Shown piece by piece: positions 54,897 to 62,785 of a stretch of 64,000 nucleotides of DNA (position 1 is its first letter; each line of letters begins with the position of its first letter). The DNA comes from DAISVY01 sp036826635 (GTDB taxonomy: Bacteria > Zixibacteria > MSB-5A5 > GN15 > FEB-12). The position numbers and the translations under genes were made by a program. The notes under the pieces were generated by a model. It was not told the origin of the DNA and made no database searches. It worked only from the letters and a program-made list of their open reading frames with translations. The stretch spans positions 62,001 through 126,000 of the forward strand of contig DAISVY010000009.1 of assembly GCA_036826635.1 (NCBI GenBank). Direction: 5' to 3'.

Positions 54897-55904
54897 ATGA
54901 CAGAAACGGACAAAAAGAGTCCACCCCGACCGCGTATAACCGAACAGCAGCGTTTCCACTACATCGGTTTTGAGGTCTTTCCCGGCAAGCCGAAAGATCT
55001 TTTCAAGAACGATGCGGAAAAGAAAAAGTATATCGCGGATATTGCTGCCAAGCGGGAGCGGGGCGAGGTCCTTCGTGAGCACTGTACCCTGCTTGAAGAA
55101 CGAGTTTCTTTGATCGAGCGGCTGGTATTGACAGTGGCATCACTGGCTATATTCGTGTCCCTTTTCCTGCCGTGGTACTCGGTGTATAACGAAGTTGTCG
55201 ATAGCGCCAAGACTGCCGAGACCACCGACATGGCGGCTGCGAACGTACCTGACAGTCTCCAGGCATTGCTGGCCGGTGACAGTCTGGCCGGTGTGGCCGG
55301 GACAACCGAAACGGCTGAGGGTGTTGCCCCGGAGTCGGTTGAACCGACGGGTGAACCGGCCGCGGTCGGGGCTGCTGCTGAGGAAGAATCGGCCGGAGAT
55401 GGGCGGGAACTTCAAACGCACGCCGGTCAAAGCTCTCGTGAGGAAATCATCACCGGACATCAGTTCAAGAAGGCGCGGCGCAAGGAATATACCCGGCTCA
55501 GCGGCTTCGGAACTTTCGGTTCTCTCGGTTCGGTGGGGTCTTACGTTTTCTCGTCCGGGTTCATACTGGTATTGAGCGGTATTCTGATGATTATCTACGC
55601 CGCTCTCTGCATTGTGCTGCCCGTTTTCAACATTTATGGCATATACGGAATGAAGGGCAAGCCTGACGAGGTTGCCATGAAACTTAAGAGAATGTTGCGG
55701 TTCAATTGGCTGCCCCTGATCTTGCTGGTGGTTTTATTGTTCCTCTCGTTCTTTGGTGCCGACTACGGCTTCGAAGTCGGAAACACGTTTGCCAGTATCG
55801 GTGATAGTTATGGTCCGGGCGTTTTCCTGGGGTCGCTTTCCTGGGGTATTTTCCTGGCCATGGCGGCTTCGATAGTGGTGGCAGTAAAAGCAGTAGAAAT
55901 TTAG
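54897..55904 (+). CDS. Unknown membrane protein in TonB cluster
   Basis: The 335-residue protein has a charged N-terminal cytoplasmic part (residues 1-75, with KKYIADIAAKRERGEVLREH), one helix (residues 76-95), an extracytoplasmic Ala/Glu/Thr-rich low-complexity linker (about residues 100-175) and then three helices in the C-terminal half (LVLSGILMIIYAALCIV, LPLILLVVLLFLSFF, GIFLAMAASIVVAV). I know of no family for it. The gene begins 42 bases after the TPR gene and ends 29 bases before exbB. Its location suggests a part of, or a regulator of, the ExbB/ExbD motor. Confidence 0.7.
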   Translation: MTETDKKSPPRPRITEQQRFHYIGFEVFPGKPKDLFKNDAEKKKYIADIAAKRERGEVLREHCTLLEERVSLIERLVLTVASLAIFVSLFLPWYSVYNEVVDSAKTAETTDMAAANVPDSLQALLAGDSLAGVAGTTETAEGVAPESVEPTGEPAAVGAAAEEESAGDGRELQTHAGQSSREEIITGHQFKKARRKEYTRLSGFGTFGSLGSVGSYVFSSGFILVLSGILMIIYAALCIVLPVFNIYGIYGMKGKPDEVAMKLKRMLRFNWLPLILLVVLLFLSFFGADYGFEVGNTFASIGDSYGPGVFLGSLSWGIFLAMAASIVVAVKAVEI

Positions 55905-55933
55905 TAGCATTTATCGTTGGAGGATAGAATCAC

Positions 55934-56692
55934 GTGGTTAAGCAGACACTATTCGTAACGCTCAACGCCTTGGTGGCGTTCGCTATCGGGTTCGGTCTCT
56001 GGTACGGTGTTTTCAGAACCTCGGAGAACCCCATTATTCACTCTATTTACAAGGGTGGTCCGCTGGTTATCGTTCTGATCACAATCCTGGTTATGCTTCT
56101 CGTTTTCGTTATCGAGCGGTATTTCTCTCTGTATGCCGTGGCCAAGGGGAAGAGCTCCATCCAGGTATTTTTCAAGAAACTGATCACTCTTCTTCAGAAT
56201 GACGATTACGATGGCGCCCTGGCTGCCTGTGACAAGCAGCGCGGCACCACGGCCAACGTGCTCCGGGCCGGTATCGAACGGTATCGTGAGATTAAGGATG
56301 ACGGTGGCATTGATACGGAGAAGAGGCTCAATCTCACCCAGTCGGCTATCGAGGAAGCTAACGCGCTGGAAGGGCCGCTGCTTGAGCGCAACCTGATTGC
56401 CCTGTCCACTATTGCTTCGATTGCCACCATGGTCGGTCTGCTCGGTACGACGGTCGGTATGATCCGCGCCTTTGCCGCTACCGGTAATGTCGAGGGCGGT
56501 GTGATCGATGCTACCCAGCTTGCCACCGGTATTTCCGAGGCTCTGGTCAACACGGCCGGCGGTCTGATCTCGGGTATCCTGGGAATCTTTTTCTACAATT
56601 TCTTTGTTAATAAGGTAGATGCGTTCAATTACACTACCGATGAAGCCACCTTTGAGGTGATGCAGTTGTTGAAGGTCAAAGAGGGTAAGTAA
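55934..56692 (+). CDS. exbB: ExbB/TolQ/MotA-family proton channel
   Basis: The GTG start at 55934 has GGAGG upstream. The 252-residue protein has three membrane segments: residues about 8-30, 36-60 (LVIVLITILVMLLVFVIERY) and 150-215. The conserved part LIALSTIASIATMVGLLGTTVGMIRAF (present as AALSTIASIATMVGLLGT and TVGMIRAFAATG) and GISEALVNTAGGLISGI is the ExbB/TolQ signature. With ExbD it uses proton motive force to drive TonB. Followed closely by two ExbD genes. Confidence 0.95.
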   Translation: MVKQTLFVTLNALVAFAIGFGLWYGVFRTSENPIIHSIYKGGPLVIVLITILVMLLVFVIERYFSLYAVAKGKSSIQVFFKKLITLLQNDDYDGALAACDKQRGTTANVLRAGIERYREIKDDGGIDTEKRLNLTQSAIEEANALEGPLLERNLIALSTIASIATMVGLLGTTVGMIRAFAATGNVEGGVIDATQLATGISEALVNTAGGLISGILGIFFYNFFVNKVDAFNYTTDEATFEVMQLLKVKEGK

Positions 56693-56695
56693 CCC

Positions 56696-57190
56696 ATGGC
56701 GATCAAGAAGAAACGTCGCGTAGCGATTCGTATCGACATGACCCCCATGGTCGATATTGCCTTTCTGTTGCTGATTTTCTATATGGCAACCACGCAGTTC
56801 AAACCACCGGAGGCAAGAGCTGTAGATCTGCCGGAGTCGCATTCGCAGATCGAGCTGCCCGATAAGGACATCATCAACATCACTGTGACCAAGCAGGATT
56901 CGATCTATGTCGACTATGTGCAACTGGTGACGGTTACGGTCGAAGGTCAGGAGATGGAAACCAAGGGCCGCGTGGTGCGCAAGGCCGATATTTACGACGT
57001 CGCGTCGGAGATCCTTCGCGCCCGTGCCAAGAACCTGCGAGCTCTCGTGGTGATTAAGGCCGACCGGGACGCCACTTTCGGGGTGATGCAGGATGTTATG
57101 GCCCAGATGCAGGAAAACCATCTGGAGCGCTTCCTGATTATCACCGATCATGAGGTCGATAAAGAGGAAGAGGAGCCGGGCAAATCCTAA
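56696..57190 (+). CDS. exbD: ExbD/TolR-family biopolymer transport protein (first)
   Basis: The 164-residue protein begins with basic residues and the ExbD signature DMTPMVDIAFLLLIFYMATTQF, in which the functionally essential Asp of the membrane helix lies in MVDIAFLL. The rest (about residues 40-164) is a periplasmic domain. The gap to exbB is 3 bases. It forms the stator with ExbB. Confidence 0.93.
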   Translation: MAIKKKRRVAIRIDMTPMVDIAFLLLIFYMATTQFKPPEARAVDLPESHSQIELPDKDIINITVTKQDSIYVDYVQLVTVTVEGQEMETKGRVVRKADIYDVASEILRARAKNLRALVVIKADRDATFGVMQDVMAQMQENHLERFLIITDHEVDKEEEEPGKS

Positions 57191-57272
57191 AAGCCCGAAT
57201 CCGATACGGCCGGGATATACTTCCCTGCCGGGATGTCTTTTTGGAGCGGTCGAAAGGAGTGTAAGTACATAG

Positions 57273-57926
57273 ATGGCTGGCGAAGTAGTTGAAAGAGCGT
57301 CAAAAGGAGCGAAGAAAGGGTCTCGAAGGCCGAAGCGACGGATTGCGGTCCGTATCGACATGACTCCTATGGTCGATATCGCTTTCCTGTTGCTGATTTT
57401 CTATATGGTCTCGACGGTATTTTCGATGCCGCAGGCTATGGAAATCAACCTGCCGCCGGCGGAAGAAACCGATACCGAGGTTGAGGTCAAAGAATCCAAT
57501 CTGCTAACCCTTCGGGTCGATGCTGACAGTCATTACTGGTGGAACCTCAAGACGCCTACTCCGGACAATCTGCCGCGGCTGCTGCCGAGTAGCCCGAACA
57601 AGCCCGACTCCGTGGCGTATAAATTCTATGCGGACTCGCTCCGGGGACTGCTGCTCGAGCAGAACCGTGCGAACAGCAAGTTGAATACGCTCGTATTGTT
57701 GAATCGGGAAGCGACCTATGCCGACATGGTGAACATTCTGGACGAGATCGATTATATCGAGAGGTCCTGGAATACTTATACCGCCGAAAGGCTCGGCGTT
57801 AAGGTCAGCGAGATACCAAGAGACCAGAAGTTCTCTTACCGCTATGCCATAGGCAAGTGGGAAAGTCGCGATGACAAAATCATAGAAGCCGCTTTGCAGC
57901 AGGCGGCGGCGAACGGAGAACTGTAG
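57273..57926 (+). CDS. exbD: ExbD/TolR-family protein (second, longer)
   Basis: This paralogue has the same helix (DMTPMVDIAFLLLIFYMV) after a basic N-terminus, but is 217 residues long instead of about 140-165, with an extra segment near residues 80-135 (WWNLKTPTPDNLPRLLPSS and SVAYKFYADSLRGLLLEQN) in the periplasmic part. Two ExbD genes in one cluster suggest a heteromeric stator. It lies 82 bases after the first ExbD gene. Confidence 0.9.
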   Translation: MAGEVVERASKGAKKGSRRPKRRIAVRIDMTPMVDIAFLLLIFYMVSTVFSMPQAMEINLPPAEETDTEVEVKESNLLTLRVDADSHYWWNLKTPTPDNLPRLLPSSPNKPDSVAYKFYADSLRGLLLEQNRANSKLNTLVLLNREATYADMVNILDEIDYIERSWNTYTAERLGVKVSEIPRDQKFSYRYAIGKWESRDDKIIEAALQQAAANGEL

Positions 57927-58019
57927 GATATATCTGTGGAACACCAGCGGACGGGCTGTCGCGAACAGCGGACCGATGGTTGTGACCACGCAAGTGCGGA
58001 GAATTAAAGGAGCGCTGCC

Positions 58020-58751
58020 ATGACACGAATGGAAAATGCTCTTTACTCACCATATGGAGCGTATGAGCTGAAGTCGAAGTATCAGCGAAACTTCGTTTTC
58101 GGTACTCTGTGCACTCTCGGCGCCGTTCTTCTCATTCTTCTTGTGGCCTGGTTCTTTTCCCGGGAGGATGAGGAAGTCGTTATTGATATCGGCCCGGTGG
58201 TGATTAAAACCGTGGCGGAACTGGGCCCGCCGCCGACTATCGCCAAAAAACCGCCGCAGGTAAAAGTAAACCAGCCGCAGGTCAGTGCCCCTAAGGTCGG
58301 TATCCCCAAGCCGGTGGCCGACGATGAGGTGCTTGACGACGACGTGGTACTGGCTACCCGGGAAGAATTGGCGGAAATCGTCGCCCCGGATATCATGGCC
58401 GCCAGCGAGTCCGAAGATATCGTGGTGGATATCGAAGAGGAAGAATACCTGCCCGATCTGACCGAATTTGTCCCGGTTGAGGTAATCGCCGAGATGATTC
58501 ACCAGGTGCAGCCGGAATATCCTCGGTTGGCTCGTCAGGCTGGTCTTGAGGGTAAGGTCTGGATCAAGGCTTTGGTGGCCAGCGATGGTACGGTGCGTGA
58601 TGCTGTTATCTACAAGTCTTCGGGTACTCCGGCGCTGGATGACGCAGCTCTGGCCGTGGCCAAGGAGAACAAATTCAAACCGGCGATTCAGAACGGTCGG
58701 CCGGTGGCGATGTGGGTAACGTACAAAGTTGACTTCGTTATCGACGAATGA
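58020..58751 (+). CDS. tonB: TonB-family energy transducer
   Basis: The 243-residue protein has one N-terminal membrane helix (GTLCTLGAVLLILLVAWFF), a long charged and proline-rich spacer (PPPTIAKKPPQVKVNQPQV and an acidic stretch) and a complete C-terminal TonB domain (EYPRLARQAGLEGKVWI... up to WVTYKVDFVIDE). It carries energy from ExbB/ExbD to outer-membrane receptors. AAGGAG stands before the ATG. A strong terminator follows. Confidence 0.94.
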   Translation: MTRMENALYSPYGAYELKSKYQRNFVFGTLCTLGAVLLILLVAWFFSREDEEVVIDIGPVVIKTVAELGPPPTIAKKPPQVKVNQPQVSAPKVGIPKPVADDEVLDDDVVLATREELAEIVAPDIMAASESEDIVVDIEEEEYLPDLTEFVPVEVIAEMIHQVQPEYPRLARQAGLEGKVWIKALVASDGTVRDAVIYKSSGTPALDDAALAVAKENKFKPAIQNGRPVAMWVTYKVDFVIDE

Positions 58752-58785
58752 TGTGATTTCGATTTCAAATCCCCCGACGATACTG

Positions 58786-58813
58786 AAACGCCCGCTCTTG
58801 CGCGGGCGTTTTT
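58786..58813 (+). terminator. Intrinsic terminator after tonB
   Basis: AAACGCCCGC pairs with GCGGGCGTTT around a 6-base loop and is followed by a T-run. It ends the TPR-to-TonB run. Confidence 0.92.
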
Positions 58814-59012
58814 CTTTGCCTGCTCGGAGAAAGCCTTGCACAAAAAAATATGCCCATGCGTTATTTATTTTGGGATGGGTTTTAGATAATCTCGTTGCCA
58901 CAGGGGTTATCTGAGCACTTGAAGAGGACCTGTCAGGCGTCGCAAGCGAAGAATGACATTTGAAAAGCGACAGGCGAACGCAAAAAAATGCTTAGAAAGG
59001 AAGGGGATAAGT

Positions 59013-59480
59013 ATGATGCGTAAGCTGACCATTGTTGCTGTAGCCGTGGGGTTACTCGCGGCGGCGGTAATCCTGATGCCAACGGAAACTGTCGCTAACG
59101 GTAATTGCGTGGCGGTGATAGACTTCGGGGGACAGTATTACCTGACCGAGCCCGGGGGAACGGATTCATCCGACAATACGCCCACGGAAGATGAGTCCGT
59201 GATTCTGGATAGTCTGCCGGAGATCGTTTTCGCCAAGGAACCGGAATATCCAAGGCTGGCTTGTCAGGCCGGGATCGAGGGAAAGGTCTACATCAAGGCC
59301 CTGGTGGATACCAGGGGCAAAACGGCCGACGCCAAAGTGTACAAAAGTTCCGGTCATGAGATGCTGGACGAGGCCGCCCTCAAAGCAGCCCGGTATTATG
59401 AGTATCGTCCCGGTTACCGCGATGGGAAACCGGTGGCGACCTGGGTTACGTTCAAGATTGAGTTTAACCTGGACGAGTAG
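59013..59480 (+). CDS. Exported TonB-C-terminal-domain protein without membrane anchor
   Basis: With the ATG at 59013 (AAGGGGA just before) the 155-residue protein has a signal peptide (KLTIVAVAVGLLAAAVIL) and one TonB C-terminal domain (EYPRLACQAGIEGKVYI to WVTFKIEFNLDE) with no proline-rich spacer. The domain is about 44 of 78 residues identical to that of the preceding TonB, so it looks like a duplication that lost the anchor. It could bind receptors, occupy the TonB box or act as a soluble regulator. It has its own leader and a strong terminator. Confidence 0.85.
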   Translation: MMRKLTIVAVAVGLLAAAVILMPTETVANGNCVAVIDFGGQYYLTEPGGTDSSDNTPTEDESVILDSLPEIVFAKEPEYPRLACQAGIEGKVYIKALVDTRGKTADAKVYKSSGHEMLDEAALKAARYYEYRPGYRDGKPVATWVTFKIEFNLDE

Positions 59481-59511
59481 GCGCCTCACTGTGAGAGAGC
59501 CGGTGTTGTAT

Positions 59512-59540
59512 GACGCCCGTATGTGCGGGCGTCTTTTTTT
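59512..59540 (+). terminator. Intrinsic terminator after the TonB-domain gene
   Basis: A perfect 8-bp stem GACGCCCG / CGGGCGTC with a 6-base loop is followed by seven Ts. Confidence 0.95.
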
Positions 59541-59604
59541 GTGTTCGTAAAACTTTCTCCCGGATAGTCGCCGGTGGTTTGTCGGGCGGCTTTTCTTTTT
59601 TTGC

Positions 59605-59633
59605 TTGACAGGGGCACAAATGTGCAGTATTTT
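59605..59633 (+). promoter_or_regulatory. Sigma-70-type promoter for the zinc-ribbon and helicase genes
   Basis: TTGACA (59605-59610), 17 bases, TATTTT (59628-59633), about 47 bases before the next ATG. Confidence 0.78.
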
Positions 59634-59680
59634 GGCTTTGTGTCAATATACAACGGAAAGCCAAACAAGCAGGAGGTCTT

Positions 59681-59950
59681 ATGGACAGGCAGGGAGTAAT
59701 CCGGCAGTCGAGCTTCGATAGTAAGGCATTGGTGTTCAATGGAATAGGTCCGGCGCTCGTGCCGCTGGCCGGGATGGCGGATTTTGATAATACCGCAGGT
59801 GCCTCATCGGTGGAGCTTCTTACCAGCGACGATATCGGGGACTATGTCTATCATAACGTGGTGGTTTGTCCGGATTGCTCAGCCGGGATGATTCGTCAGG
59901 GGCGATGCTGTGTCTGCCCTTCCTGTGGCTTTGAGACCTGTTGTTGCTGA
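59681..59950 (+). CDS. Small zinc-ribbon protein
   Basis: The 89-residue protein has AGGAGGTC before its ATG. The first 60 residues are not recognised. The end has CPDCSAGMIRQGRCC then CPSCGFETCCC, a zinc ribbon rich in cysteine (nine Cys in the last 28 residues). The spacing is like the C-terminal zinc motif of B12-dependent (class II) ribonucleotide reductase. It could be a stand-alone version of that tail or a redox or nucleic-acid-binding ribbon; no large reductase subunit adjoins it. The helicase gene starts 30 bases later. Confidence 0.65.
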   Translation: MDRQGVIRQSSFDSKALVFNGIGPALVPLAGMADFDNTAGASSVELLTSDDIGDYVYHNVVVCPDCSAGMIRQGRCCVCPSCGFETCCC

Positions 59951-59980
59951 GGACGAAAATCGAATGGGGGAGGAGATGAT

Positions 59981-62653
59981 ATGCGTTTGGATGATCTGGC
60001 CAGGTATGGCTTGCCATCGCAGGTTCTTGAAGCCTGGCGCGGAAGACAAGGGGATAAATTGTTACCGGTTCAAGGTCGAGCGGTTCGACAGGGGCTGCTG
60101 AATATATCAGCGGGTTATCGGTCAGCGGGGAATATGATTATATCGGCGCCGACTTCATCGGGCAAATCGTTCTGTGGCGAGTTGGCGGCGGTGCGTGTTT
60201 TGACGGACCGTCGCAAGGCCATTATGCTTTTTCCGTTGAAATCTCTGGCCGAAGAAAAATACCGCCTGTTCGAGCAGACTTACGGTTCTCTGGGCATCAG
60301 GTGTCTTATTGCCACGGCTGACCATCCCGAGAACGACGCGGCCTTTCTCTCCGGCAATTATCAGCTTGCCGTGGCCATATATGAGAAACTCGATCTGTTG
60401 CTTACCCATCGCCTGGACAGTCTTCAGAATGTTGGTTTGATCGTCGTCGACGAAATTCAAATGATCGGCGAGAATGGCCGGGGTGCGGTTCTGGAGCGTC
60501 TTTTGACGAAGATTCTGGCCTCGGGTTATCACCCGCGCCTGCTGGCTCTTTCGGCCGTGTTGGCCAACCGGGCCGTCCAACCACTGGCCGATTGGCTCGA
60601 TGCTTCTTTGGTGGAAGAGACCATCCGCCCCCGCGATCTCATCCGGGGAGTGGCGGCCGAGGGAGAGTTGCGCTACCGTTCGTACAACGATGACCACGAT
60701 GGCCGCGAACCCTTTGCAAATTTTGACTCGGCCGACGAGGATGCCGTGGGGGCTTTTATTACCCAGATTAAAAAGGATACCGGCTCGGCCCTGGTGTTTC
60801 TCAAGTCTCGTTCCGATGCCGTCTCGCTGGCCTTAAAACTGGCCGCTTCGGTGGGCTGGCCGTCGGCGGATAAAGCCCTGACCCGACTGACCGAGGAAGA
60901 GCCATCGTTTTTGCTGGGGGCTTTGAAGCAGGGACTCAGCCACGGGGTGGCTTTTCACAATTCGGATCTGTCCGGCTATCAGCGTGAGGTTGTCGAGCAG
61001 GCGTTTATTGACAAGGAAGTTAGAGCGCTGTGTTCAACCACTACTTTAGCTCTGGGGGTCAACCTTCCGGCTGATGTTGTGTACCTTGAAACGGCCAAGT
61101 ATGCGACCGGTATCTATGGCGGCCGTCCGGAACTGGTGCCGATCACACGGGCGGAGTTTGACAACATGGCGGGTCGGGCGGGACGGTTTTCGTCGGATAG
61201 GGACCGACCCGGCAAGGCGATAGTGCTGGCGGCTTCCAGTTTCGACCGTGATGTTCTCTGGCAGGCGTACATACAAGCGGCCGATGGTGAACCCATTGCT
61301 TCGGTTTTCGACAGCCTGCCTCTTGAAGACTGGCTTTTGCATCTGATCGTGACCGGACTGGCGGATAGTCGGGATGGATGTCAGGCGGTTTTGGGTAAGA
61401 CACTGGCGGCCCATTCCCAAAATCGCCGTTTTGATCTGGAACGGGCGTTGTCGGTTCTTGAAATGGGCGGGTTGATTCGTTCGTTAAGCGAGACCGGTAA
61501 AATTATAGCCACTCCCGCCGGTCAGGCTGCGGCTCGTGCGGGTCTGGTATGTGATGAAGCGATTTATTTCCTGAAATGTCTGGATAAGAATATCCCCGAG
61601 ACCCCGTTTGGCTGGATTTGTCTGGCTTTGAGCTCCCCCCGGTGGAATCTGCCGCCCGGAATTCTTACCTGGTATGAACAGGCTGACAATCTCCCGGTGA
61701 AAATGCTCTACCAGCGGTTTGACCATTCGGTTGAGGAGGCCTGTTTGTTCCTGCCCGCGAGTCATCGTCGTGAACCGCTGTCTTATCGGGCTGCGGCCGC
61801 TCTCAAGGCGGGTCTGTTGCTTGATGACTGGTGCCGTCTGGTTCCGGTGCGCAAGCTGGAGGAGCGTTTCCGGATGCATCTGGGACAAATCCAGTCGTTG
61901 GGAAATACGGCAGCCCATCTGGTTCGAGCTTTAGGAAGTCTGGTTGGGGCTATCGACAGAGAATCACCCCTGTCCGAAATGCTGACCCGGCAGGCCCGAA
62001 GTCTTAGTCGGGGGATACCACCGTCACTGGAGTCGATGCACCGCACCTTGGGGGGGATACTCAACCGCTCCGATTTTGGGGCTATCCATGCGGCGGGAAT
62101 CGAGACTGCGGAAGAGCTGATGGGTCTGCCCCCGAAGGACCGGGAGGGATTGATAGAAAGCGAGCGAAAGCGCTTAAAATTAAAGGAGTTACTCGAAAAA
62201 CATGAAGAGGAGGATGATATGCCATTATCCGCAATGAACACCTCGATGACCGGTTGCGTACAGCCGCAGTCAATAGAAATTGATGGCAGCTACGAGGCTG
62301 ACCGTTATCTGGTTAAGATCAACGGATTCCCTGTTCGTCTGACCGGCAAATCGTTCAAGTATCTGACCAAACTGGCCTGGTCGCGACTGCATCGTGATTC
62401 GGGCTGGATTTTCAAGGAAGATATTGAGGTCGGATTCAATCAGGCCAGGTATCTGTACCGTATGAAGGGCGAGATCAGTGCCGGGTTCCATTCTTCCTGG
62501 CCGATAGTGGAAAATAACCGATTGGGGTATTACCGGTTGAATGTTGCGCCGGACGGTATCCGGGTAAATGTCGGTAACCTTAAAAACCACCCGGATTACG
62601 AAGTCCGCAGCCTGTTCAGCCTGTCCGGGGGCGGGGTGGGAACGGTGAGTTGA
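59981..62653 (+). CDS. Ski2/Hel308-like DEAD-box helicase with unusual C-terminal domain
   Basis: The 890-residue protein has a superfamily 2 core: Walker A APTSSGKSF (residues 56-64), DEIQ at 157-160 (where most have DEVH or DEIH), SAV instead of SAT at 191-193, CSTTTLALGVNLPA and the motif VI NMAGRAGRFSSD (GRAGR at 398-402). The pattern is that of Ski2/Hel308-type helicases. Residues about 700-740 are a helix-hairpin-helix-like tail, and residues about 747-890 are an extra domain resembling a winged helix (VKINGFPVRLTGKSFKYLTKL), not seen in Hel308. It probably acts in fork repair or RNA work; substrate is unknown. An internal start with a good site lies at 62219. Confidence 0.85.
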   Translation: MRLDDLARYGLPSQVLEAWRGRQGDKLLPVQGRAVRQGLLNISAGYRSAGNMIISAPTSSGKSFCGELAAVRVLTDRRKAIMLFPLKSLAEEKYRLFEQTYGSLGIRCLIATADHPENDAAFLSGNYQLAVAIYEKLDLLLTHRLDSLQNVGLIVVDEIQMIGENGRGAVLERLLTKILASGYHPRLLALSAVLANRAVQPLADWLDASLVEETIRPRDLIRGVAAEGELRYRSYNDDHDGREPFANFDSADEDAVGAFITQIKKDTGSALVFLKSRSDAVSLALKLAASVGWPSADKALTRLTEEEPSFLLGALKQGLSHGVAFHNSDLSGYQREVVEQAFIDKEVRALCSTTTLALGVNLPADVVYLETAKYATGIYGGRPELVPITRAEFDNMAGRAGRFSSDRDRPGKAIVLAASSFDRDVLWQAYIQAADGEPIASVFDSLPLEDWLLHLIVTGLADSRDGCQAVLGKTLAAHSQNRRFDLERALSVLEMGGLIRSLSETGKIIATPAGQAAARAGLVCDEAIYFLKCLDKNIPETPFGWICLALSSPRWNLPPGILTWYEQADNLPVKMLYQRFDHSVEEACLFLPASHRREPLSYRAAAALKAGLLLDDWCRLVPVRKLEERFRMHLGQIQSLGNTAAHLVRALGSLVGAIDRESPLSEMLTRQARSLSRGIPPSLESMHRTLGGILNRSDFGAIHAAGIETAEELMGLPPKDREGLIESERKRLKLKELLEKHEEEDDMPLSAMNTSMTGCVQPQSIEIDGSYEADRYLVKINGFPVRLTGKSFKYLTKLAWSRLHRDSGWIFKEDIEVGFNQARYLYRMKGEISAGFHSSWPIVENNRLGYYRLNVAPDGIRVNVGNLKNHPDYEVRSLFSLSGGGVGTVS

Positions 62654-62704
62654 CCGCGGGTCTGATATCTGCTCGCCAAACCGACCGTTTCCCTGACTAT
62701 TGAG

Positions 62705-62732
62705 TTGACCTGTGAAGGTAATCCGGTATTCT
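62705..62732 (+). promoter_or_regulatory. Sigma-70-type promoter for the Lon-like gene
   Basis: TTGACC (62705-62710), 16 bases, TATTCT (62727-62732), about 54 bases before the ATG at 62786. Confidence 0.55.
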
Positions 62733-62785
62733 TGCTCTTGAAAGATCGCTTGTTGTCCGATATTAACAGAAATGTTGGGACTTAA

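Noticed and set aside
59512..59600. Repeat of the CGCCCG-type hairpin at 58786 and 59512 as a dispersed element
   Set aside because: Both are ordinary intrinsic terminators of neighbouring genes; shared sequence is only the GC-rich stem.
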